DNA from: Corynebacterium fournieri
GTDB lineage: Bacteria > Actinomycetota > Actinomycetes > Mycobacteriales > Mycobacteriaceae
Direction of reading: 5' to 3'
Length of the DNA: 64,000 bases
NCBI RefSeq assembly: GCF_030408775.1
Contig: NZ_CP047210.1
Location: 806,001-870,000 of the forward strand
The notes beneath the pieces are model-generated. The model was not told the DNA's origin. It saw only the letters and a program-made list of their open reading frames with translations, and ran no database searches. Below, in pieces: positions 55,966 to 64,000 of the stretch (position 1 is the stretch's first letter; each line of letters opens with the position of its first letter). The position numbers were made by a program, and so were the translations under genes.

Positions 55966-57066
55966 TTGGCTCGCACCCCCCTCGGCTCCCGGCTACCTGA
56001 TTTTCCGTGGGACACCATCGCCGATGTGCGCGAGCGCGCTGCGGCGCACGAAGGCGGGTTGATCGACCTGTCGGTCGGCGGACCTGTGGACCCGGTTGCG
56101 CCGTCGATCCAGCTCGCGCTGACTGAAGCCGCCGCTGCCCCCGGCTACCCGCAAACAGCGGGCACGCCCGAGCTTCGCCGCGCCATCGTGTCCGCACTCG
56201 CGCGCCGCTTCGACATCGCCGGGCTGACGGAAAAGTCGGTCTTACCGGTCATCGGGTTGAAGGAAGCTGTGGCCTGGTTGCCCACGTTGCTGGGGCTGCG
56301 CGGGGCCACCGTGGTGATCCCGGAGGTTGCCTACCCCACCTACGAGGTCGGCGCGCTCATGGCCGAGTGCACTGTCGTGCGTTGCGACGACCCTTCGGCC
56401 GCCCCCCGCGACGCCTCCCTCGTCTTCATCAATTCCCCGTCGAACCCGACCGGGGCAGTGCTGTCGGTCGAGCAGATGCGCGCCTGGGTCGCCTTCGCCC
56501 GCGAAACGGGAGCGATCATCGCCTCCGACGAGTGCTACCTGTCGCTGGCGTGGTCCGCGCAGCCGGTGTCCATCCTGCACCCGAAAGTCACCGACGGCGA
56601 CAACACTGGGTTGCTGGCGCTGCATTCACTGTCGAAGACGTCCAACCTGGCGTCCTACCGCGCCGGCACCATTTCCGGCGACGAAGATCTCGTGCAGGAG
56701 CTGCTGCTTGTGCGCAAGCACGCGGGGCTTATCGTGCCTGGTCCGATTCAGGCCGCGATGGTCGCCGCGCTTTCCGACGATGTCCACGAAAAGCTGCAGC
56801 AGTCCATCTACGCCACGCGCCGCGTCACGTTGCTCAAGGCACTCACTGAAGCGGGCCTTGCCGTCGACGACTCCGATGCCGGTTTGTACCTGTGGTGCCG
56901 TCGAGAAGCGATGAGCTCCCGCGAGCTGCTGGACTGGCTGGCGGAGCGCGGCATCTTGGCCGCCCCCGGCCACTTTTACGGCCCCGCCGGTGCCGACCAC
57001 GTCCGCATCTCGCTGACCGCCACGGACGAGCGCATCGCGGACGCGGCGAAACGCCTGGTTTCGTAA
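55966..57066 (+). CDS. dapC: N-succinyldiaminopimelate aminotransferase
   Basis: 366 residues, class I/II PLP aminotransferase. Fold markers: SPSNPTGAVLS (cofactor site), SDECYLSLAW with the PLP-contacting Asp, and the PLP lysine in SLSKTSN (internal aldimine). DapC catalyses transamination in the succinylase branch of lysine/diaminopimelate synthesis; its place after ferredoxin is conserved. TTG 55966 is the only start consistent with the family N-terminus, four bases after the fdxC stop. Confidence 0.92.
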   Translation: MARTPLGSRLPDFPWDTIADVRERAAAHEGGLIDLSVGGPVDPVAPSIQLALTEAAAAPGYPQTAGTPELRRAIVSALARRFDIAGLTEKSVLPVIGLKEAVAWLPTLLGLRGATVVIPEVAYPTYEVGALMAECTVVRCDDPSAAPRDASLVFINSPSNPTGAVLSVEQMRAWVAFARETGAIIASDECYLSLAWSAQPVSILHPKVTDGDNTGLLALHSLSKTSNLASYRAGTISGDEDLVQELLLVRKHAGLIVPGPIQAAMVAALSDDVHEKLQQSIYATRRVTLLKALTEAGLAVDDSDAGLYLWCRREAMSSRELLDWLAERGILAAPGHFYGPAGADHVRISLTATDERIADAAKRLVS

Positions 57067-57081
57067 CAACAACCACGCGGG

Positions 57082-57108
57082 ACTACACTTACGAAAGTTT
57101 TGTGTAGT
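57082..57108 (+). terminator. Hairpin between dapC and the GtrA gene
   Basis: Seven-base arms ACTACAC / GTGTAGT around a 13-base loop, followed by TTTTCC, 15 bases after the dapC stop and before the GtrA ribosome-binding site. Acts either as a weak terminator or as a regulator of the GtrA gene. Confidence 0.45.
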
Positions 57109-57126
57109 TTTCCAAGGAGGTTGGCA

Positions 57127-57696
57127 GTGACGTTGGAACAGTCCACCGCGCCCACCGCGACACGCGGCAGCACCGCGGTGAGGCTCGCTGCCGGGCTGCG
57201 CCAATTCATCAAATTCGGCATCGTCGGCGGCTCGGGCGTGCTGGTCAACTTCGTCGTGTTCTACCTGGCCAACAAGGCCCTCGAAAACGGCCTGCACCTC
57301 CACGCCAACGACGTGGTCTCCCAACTCGGCTCCACCCGCTGGAACGTGCGCTGGTACCACGTCATGTCCACACTGGCATTCCTGCTGGCCAACACCTGGA
57401 ACTACCAGCTCAACCGCTCCTGGACCTTCCGGGGCGTGCACGCGCGTTCGTGGCTGCGCGGATTTTTCCCCTTCTTGGCCACCGGCGCATTGGCATTCGT
57501 GGTGTCACTGACCTGCATGACGCTGCTGATGAACCCCACCACCCCCATCGGCCTGCCGGACAGCGTCTTCGACGACTCGTCGGGCCTGCGCACCAAGTCG
57601 TACTGGGCGCAAGCTATTTCCACCTTCATCGCGATGCCGGTGAACTTCATCATCAATAAATTCTGGACCTTCGGAAAACCAAAAGGTGCCTCCTAG
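57127..57696 (+). CDS. GtrA-family membrane protein
   Basis: 189 residues, four helices, GtrA family (KFGIVGGSGVLVNFVVFYL at the start, ANTWNYQLNRSWTF in the middle, IINKFWTFG at the end). GtrA-like proteins flip or help transfer lipid-linked sugars; in corynebacteria this may serve arabinogalactan or lipomannan assembly. GTG 57127 follows AAGGAGG; the earlier start at 57100 overlaps the hairpin. Confidence 0.86.
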   Translation: MTLEQSTAPTATRGSTAVRLAAGLRQFIKFGIVGGSGVLVNFVVFYLANKALENGLHLHANDVVSQLGSTRWNVRWYHVMSTLAFLLANTWNYQLNRSWTFRGVHARSWLRGFFPFLATGALAFVVSLTCMTLLMNPTTPIGLPDSVFDDSSGLRTKSYWAQAISTFIAMPVNFIINKFWTFGKPKGAS

Positions 57697-57783
57697 CTGC
57701 GGATTGTGAAATTCTCAGGTTAAGTTATCCACATTTCGGCCACGGTCTTTCGCCGGGGCTTGCGGTGATTTAGCTTCTGGGGC

Positions 57784-58869
57784 ATGACACCATTCCAGCA
57801 ATTCCTCGACACCCAACCGACCATCGAAGTACTCGTCGGTTTTGAAAAACGCGACGCCATCGCCGCCGGCATCATCCCGAATCTCGCGAGCAAATGGGCC
57901 GCACTCCACGCGGTCTATTACGGGGCCACGCGATGGGCCAAACAACAACGCCGCGGACTCGAAGCAGCCCGCGCATTCTCCCTGAGCCAACTCGTCTACA
58001 TCGAAGACCGCCTCAAAGCCATCCCCAACGAGGCAGAACGCTGGCGCGTGCGCCACAAACTCCTGGAAAAGCGCACCACGCATCACGCATTGAAAGCGAA
58101 AGCGGACAAACTCATCCTCAAACCTGCCCGCACGAAGCCGAAACTTAAGGTCACCATCACAAAATCGGTCCACGGAACACGCACCATCCGCGCGACCGTG
58201 GACGAGCACGACGCCGCCGACATCGAGCACTACCTGCGCGACGGGCTCGACCCCTCCAAACCACCGGGGCCTCAAATGCTGCGCAGATTCCTCGACCTCA
58301 TACAAGGCAGCGGGAGCATACCGACGAGCGTTCGTCGCCCCATCGTCGTAGTGGGGCTGGACCAGCATGTGGAGATCCTGCGCGGCGAGGGCGACGAAGT
58401 GATCCTCGGGCTGACCGACGGCACCACAATCACCGGGGCCGAATACCTAGCGATGCAACCCGAACTCGACGAGGTGGCGCTGTTTCACCCGGCAGAAGGG
58501 CCCGTTAACCTCTACCGCGGCCAGCGCCACGCCAACGATAAGCAGCGCGATCTCGCACGCACGACGCTGACGGTGTGCCCCTGGCCGGGGTGCCGCCACG
58601 GCTCCGACTACTGCGAGATTCACCACATGCTGGCGTGGTCGCAAGGTGGCGAGACGAACATGGAAAACCTCGCCCCAGTTTGTCCGTACCACAACCAGAT
58701 CAACCACGACGATCCTTCGCACACCAACACACGCGGCGGGGTACAGCGCAGGAGCGGCACGCCGACATGGGTCTCGCCCAACGGGTGGCCAGCGGTCAAC
58801 GGCTACCACCCCTACGGGGCGATGGCAGTGCTGTTCGGCGACGAATGCGCGTGGGCGAGCGCGACGTAG
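57784..58869 (+). CDS. HNH endonuclease-like protein, short form
   Basis: 361 residues. The N-terminal helical region lacks the acidic coiled coil seen in the copy at 22664. The HNH domain (about 265-310) has CPWPGC, CEIHHMLAWSQGGETNMEN and CPYHN. ATG 57784. No LexA box was seen upstream. It interrupts the dapC-gtrA-dapD block and its last 58 bases overlap the convergent acetyltransferase gene, a sign of insertion or loss of intergenic DNA. Confidence 0.85.
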   Translation: MTPFQQFLDTQPTIEVLVGFEKRDAIAAGIIPNLASKWAALHAVYYGATRWAKQQRRGLEAARAFSLSQLVYIEDRLKAIPNEAERWRVRHKLLEKRTTHHALKAKADKLILKPARTKPKLKVTITKSVHGTRTIRATVDEHDAADIEHYLRDGLDPSKPPGPQMLRRFLDLIQGSGSIPTSVRRPIVVVGLDQHVEILRGEGDEVILGLTDGTTITGAEYLAMQPELDEVALFHPAEGPVNLYRGQRHANDKQRDLARTTLTVCPWPGCRHGSDYCEIHHMLAWSQGGETNMENLAPVCPYHNQINHDDPSHTNTRGGVQRRSGTPTWVSPNGWPAVNGYHPYGAMAVLFGDECAWASAT

Positions 58870-59342
58870 CGGACGATGCGGTCCTCGTGTCCGCGCAGGC
58901 GCACAGTCTCGGGGAGGAGGCCGTCGGCGATGAAACCCGCTTTCTCAGCGACTCGGCGCGACGCGGCGTTGCCCTCGGCGACGTGAATCTCCACCCGCGG
59001 CAGACCTTGTGCAAAAGCGTGGCCGGTGACGAGTTTGGCCGCCTGCGTGGTCAGTCCGCCTCCGCGGGCCCACGGGGCGGTGTTATAGCCCAGGGTGCCG
59101 TCCGGTAGGCGCAGCTCGATGTTGCCGCAGTAGCGACCGTCGACCACGTACGCCCAGCGCTGCACGTGCGGTGGCGGGGCAGCAAGGAATTCCTCTGCAT
59201 GACGGCTGGTGTAGGGGTGGGGCACGGTTGTCCAGCGCACCGTGTGCGGGTCGTTGCACGACGCCACGATGTCGCCGCGCACCCCTGGCAGCGCCGCCAC
59301 GTCGCGCCAGGGCAAAAGTTGTAGTTGGCCGTTAGTTGGCAT
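58812..59342 (-). CDS. GNAT-family N-acetyltransferase (RimJ/RimL-like)
   Basis: 176 residues. RimJ-type order: an N-terminal strand ([14 protein letters not shown]), [14 protein letters not shown], the acetyl-CoA region [16 protein letters not shown], and [15 protein letters not shown]. The acetyl-CoA loop (ARGGGL) departs from the usual Q/RxxGxG/A, so activity needs caution. Begins 11 bases inside the dapD 3' end (same strand) and ends 58 bases inside the convergent HNH gene. Confidence 0.8.
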   Translation of the reverse strand: MPTNGQLQLLPWRDVAALPGVRGDIVASCNDPHTVRWTTVPHPYTSRHAEEFLAAPPPHVQRWAYVVDGRYCGNIELRLPDGTLGYNTAPWARGGGLTTQAAKLVTGHAFAQGLPRVEIHVAEGNAASRRVAEKAGFIADGLLPETVRLRGHEDRIVRYVALAHAHSSPNSTAIAP

Positions 59343-60306
59343 GTAGGGCTTCGTTGAGCTCGATGCCCTTCGCGGGCACCGCCTCGACGGCGCCGGTGAC
59401 GGAGTTGCGGCGGAACTGCAAACCGTTCGCCCCAGAAAGCTCGAGCGCCTTGATTTCGGCGCCGGCTTCTTTGCCCAGTGCTTCGGCGACCGGGGCGGTC
59501 AACACCACCTTGGTGCCCGCAGTGACGTAGAGGCCGGCTTCGACGATGCAGTCGTCGCCAAGCGAAATGCCCACACCGGCGTTCGCACCGAGGAGGCAGC
59601 GCTCGCCCAGCGAGATGACTTCCTTGCCGCCGCCGGACAGGGTGCCCATGATGGAGGCGCCGCCGCCGATGTCGGTGCCGTCGCCGACCACAACACCTGC
59701 GGAGATACGGCCCTCCACCATGGAGGCACCAAGAGTGCCGGCGTTGAAGTTAACGAATCCTTCGTGCATGACGGTTGTGCCCTCGGCGAGGTGCGCGCCC
59801 AATCGGATGCGGTCGGCGTCGCCGATGCGCACGCCGGAAGGCACGACGTAGTCGACCATGCGCGGGAACTTGTCCACTGAGAACACCACGACGGGACCCT
59901 GCGCGGCGAGGCGGCCGCGGGTCATTTGGAAGTCGTTGACAGCGCAGGGGCCGTAGTTGGTCCACACCACGTTCGACAACAGACCGAAGATGCCGTCCAT
60001 GTTCGCGCCGTGCGGGCGGATCAGGCGGTGCGACAGCAGATGCAGACGCAGGTAGACGTCGTACGCGTCCACGGCAGGCTCGGTGAGGTCTTTGATGGCC
60101 GTTTCTACTGCCACGCGGGCGACACCTCGCGCATCGTCCGGCCCGACGAGGTCGGCGAAGCGTGCGTCGGGCTCTGCTAAGCGACGCGTCCCGGTTTCCT
60201 CAACCGGTTCATCTACCTTGGGGGCGGGGTACCAAACGTCGAGGACGGTGCCGTCGTGGGTGATGGTGGCGACACCGCGGGCAATCGCGGAAGTAGGGGA
60301 AACCAT
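59332..60306 (-). CDS. dapD: Tetrahydrodipicolinate N-succinyltransferase
   Basis: 324 residues. DapD uses succinyl-CoA to acylate tetrahydrodipicolinate in lysine/diaminopimelate synthesis. Left-handed beta-helix repeats cover about residues 170-290 ([39 protein letters not shown]), with the conserved MVEGRIS and GGGASIMG around the active site. ATG 60306. The adjacent permease gene ends five bases upstream. A second, diverged DapD is at 63115. Confidence 0.93.
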   Translation of the reverse strand: MVSPTSAIARGVATITHDGTVLDVWYPAPKVDEPVEETGTRRLAEPDARFADLVGPDDARGVARVAVETAIKDLTEPAVDAYDVYLRLHLLSHRLIRPHGANMDGIFGLLSNVVWTNYGPCAVNDFQMTRGRLAAQGPVVVFSVDKFPRMVDYVVPSGVRIGDADRIRLGAHLAEGTTVMHEGFVNFNAGTLGASMVEGRISAGVVVGDGTDIGGGASIMGTLSGGGKEVISLGERCLLGANAGVGISLGDDCIVEAGLYVTAGTKVVLTAPVAEALGKEAGAEIKALELSGANGLQFRRNSVTGAVEAVPAKGIELNEALHAN

Positions 60307-60311
60307 GCCCG

Positions 60312-61679
60312 CTACCTTACGACACCTCGGTTGCGGGTGAGGAACGAGCACGCCACAAGTACGACGGACAAAATGCTCACGCTGATGACTTGGGAGCGTG
60401 AAGCGTCGTCGAAAAGCATGAGCACCGCCAGCCCCACAAGCGCCGCCAGCGTCACCCACGGCACCCACGACGCGCCTCGCACTCGCACGGCGGAGGAGCG
60501 GATGCGCGGGTGGAGCTTGATAAAGCTCAGCGTGATCATGATCCAGGTGACGATGAGGCAGCCGCCGGTAGCGGACATGATGAAGTCGATCATCCCCGGC
60601 GGGTTCCACCACTGCAGGCCCACGGCCAAAAACGCGAACAGCACGGAAACCAGCACCGAGTTGCGCGGCACGCCCGCTGAATTGGTGCGCGCCATCCACG
60701 CCGGTGCGTCACCTTCGAGCGCTTGCTGGTAGCCCAGACGGGAGGTGCCGTAGATCTGCGCGTTGAATGCGGACAGCAGCGCAAGCACGATGACGACCTC
60801 CATCAAGCCCGCGGCACCCGGGATGTTGGCTATTTCCAGCACTGCGGTGAACGGCGAGTCTGCCGCGGAGTCGGCGCCGTCGATGGCGGCGTAGGGCAGA
60901 AGCAGGATGATCACGGCCACGGAGCCGATGTAAAACAGTGCGATGCGCCAGATGATGGAGTTGACGGCGCGCTTGACGTTATCCGAGGGGTTTTCGCTTT
61001 CCGCGGCGGCGATGGTGACCACTTCGATGCCGCCGAAGGCGAACGCCACTGCGAGCAGGCCAGCGGCGATGCCGGCGATGCCGTTGGGGGCGAAGCCAGA
61101 TTCGCGTACGTGCTCGAAGCCGACGAAGCCGCTGGCGGGCAGTACCCCGGCCCACAGCAGCACCCCGATGACCAAAAAGCCGAGGATCACGGCGATTTTG
61201 ATCATGGCGAACCAGTACTCGAATTCGCCGAATCCTTTCACCTGAGAGAGGTTCACGGCGGTCAGCACGGCGACGACGATCAGTCCGGGCACCCACTGCG
61301 GCACTGAGAACCAGCCGGCCATCATGGCGGATGCGCCTGTGAGCTCAGCGCCGCAGGCCATGATGAGCAGGAAGTAGTAGATCCAGCCGAGGAGGAATCC
61401 GGCCCAGTGCCCGAACGCCATGCGTCCGTAGGTGGCGAAGGAGCCGGAGGACGGGTGAGCGGCGGCCATCTCGCCGAGCATGCGCATCACGGCGATGACG
61501 ATTAGGCCGGCGATCGCGTATGCGATGAGGATTGCTGGCCCGGCGGCGCGGATGCCAACGCCGACACCGAGGAACAGGCCTGCTCCGACAGCGGTGCCGA
61601 GGCCCATGAGGGTTAGGTGGCGCGATTTCAGGCCGGAGCCGAGGTCGCCTTGGCTTGTCGACGTTCCTTCGGTCGCCAT
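60312..61679 (-). CDS. Amino acid permease (APC family), copy A
   Basis: 455 residues, about 12 helices, of the AAT subfamily. N-terminal [22 protein letters not shown] carries the APC helix-1 motif (GxGxxG type), and helix 6 has [19 protein letters not shown] 61679 shares a base with the stop of copy B (TGATG), so the two are coupled. The pair are paralogues. Substrate unknown; probably a small neutral amino acid. Confidence 0.9.
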   Translation of the reverse strand: MATEGTSTSQGDLGSGLKSRHLTLMGLGTAVGAGLFLGVGVGIRAAGPAILIAYAIAGLIVIAVMRMLGEMAAAHPSSGSFATYGRMAFGHWAGFLLGWIYYFLLIMACGAELTGASAMMAGWFSVPQWVPGLIVVAVLTAVNLSQVKGFGEFEYWFAMIKIAVILGFLVIGVLLWAGVLPASGFVGFEHVRESGFAPNGIAGIAAGLLAVAFAFGGIEVVTIAAAESENPSDNVKRAVNSIIWRIALFYIGSVAVIILLLPYAAIDGADSAADSPFTAVLEIANIPGAAGLMEVVIVLALLSAFNAQIYGTSRLGYQQALEGDAPAWMARTNSAGVPRNSVLVSVLFAFLAVGLQWWNPPGMIDFIMSATGGCLIVTWIMITLSFIKLHPRIRSSAVRVRGASWVPWVTLAALVGLAVLMLFDDASRSQVISVSILSVVLVACSFLTRNRGVVR

Positions 61680-63064
61680 CAGCCTTCCTTCCTCTGCAGG
61701 TTCTGGTGGATGGCTCCCGCGATGGCGATGATGCCGACGACGACGGTGACGGCGAGCATTTGGTAGCGGCCGTCCGGATCAGACAGCATGAGTGCGATGA
61801 CGCCGCCGGCGAGTGCGATCATCACCCACGGCAGCACACCCGGCGCCCACATGCGCACCTCTGTGATCTCACCGGTAGCGACGAGCTTGGGGTGGATGCG
61901 CACGAACGACAGCGCGACGACGATCCACAGCACGATCAGGCAGCCGCCGACCGCGTTGAGCAAAAAGGCAAGCAGGCCGGGCGGGTTCCAGTACTGCAGG
62001 GCGACCGCCGCGAAGCCGAAGGCGACGGAGACCACGACGGCGCGCACGGGGACGCCGCGTGCGTCGGTGCGGGCGAAGGACTGGGGGGCGTCGCCGCGCG
62101 CGGCGAGGTTTTGCATGAAGCGCGAGGAACCGTAGATCTGCGTGTTGCAGGCGGACAGCAGCGCGATGACGATGACGGCTTCCATGATGCCCACTGCGCC
62201 TGGAATGTTGGCCATCTCCAGCACGGCGGTAAATGGCGAGTCCGCGGCGGAGTCGGCGCCGCCGATCTGGTCGAACGGCAACAGCAGCACGATCAGTAGC
62301 ACGGAGCCGATGTAAAACACGGAGATGCGCCAGATGATCGAGCGGATGGCGGAGTGGACGCCGGCTTGCGGGTCCTCGGACTCCGCCGCGGCGACGGTGA
62401 CCAGCTCGATGCCGCCGAACGCGAACGCGACTGCGAGCAGGGCGGTGGCGACGCCGGACCAGCCGTTGGGCATGAACCCGATTTCGCTGACGTTGGTCAG
62501 GCCCACGAAACCGCCGGCAGGCAGCAGGCCGAGCCAAAGTGCGATGCCGATGATGAGGAACGCCACGATCACGGCGACCTTGATCAGGGCGAACCAGAAC
62601 TCGAATTCGCCGAAGTTTTTCACCGCGGAGAAGTTGATCACGGTAAACATCAGGATCGCAGCCAGGGCGGGAATCCACGGGGAGATGCCGAACCACGCGG
62701 CCACGATGGCGGATGCGCCGGTGATTTCCACGGCCATGATCATGATCATCATGAACCAGTACAGCCACCCGATGGTGTAGCCGGCCCACGGTCCGAACGC
62801 TTGCTCGGCGTAGGTGGAAAACGTGCCGGAGGAGGGGCGAGCGGCCACCATCTCGGCGAGCATCTGCATAAAGCAGACGGTGATGAACCCGGCGATGACG
62901 TACGCGATGAGTACCGCGGGCCCGGCGGCGGCGATGCCCACGCCGGTGCCCAGAAACAGTCCGGCGCCGATGGCGGAGCCGAGGCCCATCATGGTGAGGT
63001 GGCGTGTCTTCAGCCCGCGGGCGAGCGCGGTGGAGTCCGCGACGGGGGAAACAGGTGTCGACAT
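61679..63064 (-). CDS. Amino acid permease (APC family), copy B
   Basis: 461 residues, closely related to copy A along the full length: LKTRHLTMMGLGSAIGAGLFLG and GGIELVTVAAAESEDPQ correspond to the same motifs. ATG 63064 is preferred over 63073. Lies 50 bases downstream of the second dapD gene. The tandem pair is a duplication that has since diverged. Confidence 0.9.
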   Translation of the reverse strand: MSTPVSPVADSTALARGLKTRHLTMMGLGSAIGAGLFLGTGVGIAAAGPAVLIAYVIAGFITVCFMQMLAEMVAARPSSGTFSTYAEQAFGPWAGYTIGWLYWFMMIMIMAVEITGASAIVAAWFGISPWIPALAAILMFTVINFSAVKNFGEFEFWFALIKVAVIVAFLIIGIALWLGLLPAGGFVGLTNVSEIGFMPNGWSGVATALLAVAFAFGGIELVTVAAAESEDPQAGVHSAIRSIIWRISVFYIGSVLLIVLLLPFDQIGGADSAADSPFTAVLEMANIPGAVGIMEAVIVIALLSACNTQIYGSSRFMQNLAARGDAPQSFARTDARGVPVRAVVVSVAFGFAAVALQYWNPPGLLAFLLNAVGGCLIVLWIVVALSFVRIHPKLVATGEITEVRMWAPGVLPWVMIALAGGVIALMLSDPDGRYQMLAVTVVVGIIAIAGAIHQNLQRKEG

Positions 63065-63114
63065 GTCGAACACCTTAAACGCAACCTTTTACGTCGAGGG
63101 CAATATATTCCGCC

Positions 63115-64000
63115 TCAGGCGCGTCGCCGCACCACAGGAGAGGTGGAAAACGGCTCGTGTTCGATGCGGATGTCGTCGCGCCCGGCGATTGTGCGCGCGG
63201 GCACCTGGGTGCCCGAATCCACGTCGAAGACCATCGTTTCCGGCTCGAGCATGACGCCGACGCCGATTTCGCAGCGGTCGCCGAGGTCGACGCCGATGAT
63301 GCCCGACGACGGGTGCAAACGGCAGTCCCGGCCCACCCGCATGGGTGCGCGTTCGTGCTCGCTGATCCGCGAAGCCATCAGCGCCGACGACAGTGACAAG
63401 TCCGTGCCACCGCCGACGACCACCGCCGAGGACAGCCGCCCCTCGATCCGCGCCGGTCCCAGTGCTCCCGCGTTGTAGGAGACGTAGCCTTCGCGCAGCA
63501 CCGAGGACCCTTCCGCAAGGTAGGCGCCGAGCCGCACGCGTTCGGCCTCGGCGATGGTCACCCCGGAGGGCACGACGTAGTCGACCATGCGCGGCAGCCG
63601 GTCGATTCCGTAGACGTGGATCAGCCCGCGCGCCCGCAGGTTGGTGCGCACGGTTTCGAAGTTGTCGGCCAAACACGGGCCTTTGTTGGTCCACACCACC
63701 GGTTCCAGCAGGTCGAGCGCGCCGGACATGTTGATGGTCAGCGGCTCGACCATACGGTGCGACAGCAGGTGCAGGCGCAAGAACACGTCGTGGGCGTCGA
63801 CCGGCGCTGCGTCGAGGTCCGCGATCTCGGTGCGCACCGGCACGAGTTCGACCAACCGGTCGTGGTCCGCGCCAATTAGTTTCAAAAACTTCGGCGACAG
63901 CTCATGGGCGGAGACGCGGTGGGTGCCGGAGGTGGCGTCGATAGGCAAAAGCTCTGGGGATGGAAACCAGGTATCGAGCACTGTGCCATCCATGGCAATG
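63115..64000 (-). CDS. Diverged DapD paralogue, N-terminus beyond window edge
   Basis: About 295 visible codons. Strongly related to dapD at 59332: [44 protein letters not shown], and VVWTNKGPC match it. It lacks the last ~45 residues of DapD, the GASIMG segment is SSALMA, and the helix ends in EPFSTSPVVRRRA. An ATG at 63993 is internal when aligned with DapD (DGTVLDTW), so the true start is outside. Corynebacteria carry such a second copy (dapD2-type). Activity is not assured. Confidence 0.85.
   Translation of the reverse strand, partial: IAMDGTVLDTWFPSPELLPIDATSGTHRVSAHELSPKFLKLIGADHDRLVELVPVRTEIADLDAAPVDAHDVFLRLHLLSHRMVEPLTINMSGALDLLEPVVWTNKGPCLADNFETVRTNLRARGLIHVYGIDRLPRMVDYVVPSGVTIAEAERVRLGAYLAEGSSVLREGYVSYNAGALGPARIEGRLSSAVVVGGGTDLSLSSALMASRISEHERAPMRVGRDCRLHPSSGIIGVDLGDRCEIGVGVMLEPETMVFDVDSGTQVPARTIAGRDDIRIEHEPFSTSPVVRRRA

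Overview
The window reads as a high-GC actinobacterial chromosome, almost certainly Corynebacterium. Two blocks carry that assignment. One is fumC - glpX - DUF4245 gene - xseB/xseA - ispH - DUF6542 gene - rmuC - AI-2E transporter gene - ychF (1-10909). The other is typA - lpqW - mshB - small membrane protein - 7Fe ferredoxin - dapC - gtrA ... dapD (50861-60306). Mycothiol synthesis (mshB), lipomannan control (lpqW), succinylase-branch diaminopimelate synthesis (dapC, dapD) and DtxR-, LexA- and GlxR-like sites all fit. I see no tRNA, rRNA, CRISPR array or intact insertion sequence. Species cannot be named from this sequence.

Layout. 1-10909: conserved core, with a decayed CPBP-protease copy at 1954-2259. 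10910-12248: a 1.3-kb, visibly AT-richer segment holding an NAD-dependent epimerase gene and two small reading-frame remnants. It lies between the present ychF 3' end and a second copy of the last eight ychF codons, which looks like an insertion junction. 12273-22421: accessory and housekeeping genes (VOC protein, ArfB-like factor, FUSC protein, second CPBP protease, acetyltransferase, DyP peroxidase, a two-component system, and two surface enzymes: a trypsin-like protease and a 5'-nucleotidase). 22422-25161: a DUF222-HNH endonuclease with a near-perfect SOS box, a multiply frameshifted lipoprotein pseudogene and a DUF1707 gene. 25213-32463: MerR/TipAS regulator, siderophore ABC transporter behind two DtxR-like palindromes, and an McrB/McrC type IV restriction pair whose McrB carries an EVE-like domain.

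32534-39845: mixed single genes including a 2H phosphoesterase, a PNPOx-family protein, a DHA2 exporter, a DUF4185 surface protein (possible arabinan hydrolase), a cupin and a DUF808 protein. 39936-43210: a TPP riboswitch followed by ykoE-ykoD-ykoC, an ECF-type thiamine-precursor importer, with a translationally coupled P-loop kinase gene. 43197-49067: an oligopeptide ABC transporter behind a GlxR-like site. 50861-64000: the typA-to-dapD core block, interrupted by a second DUF222-HNH gene and an acetyltransferase gene, then two tandem amino-acid permeases and a second, diverged dapD cut by the window edge.

Most genes have close spacing or 1-60-bp overlaps, including several convergent overlaps. 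Many starts are GTG or TTG and were set here by ribosome-binding sites or family alignment.
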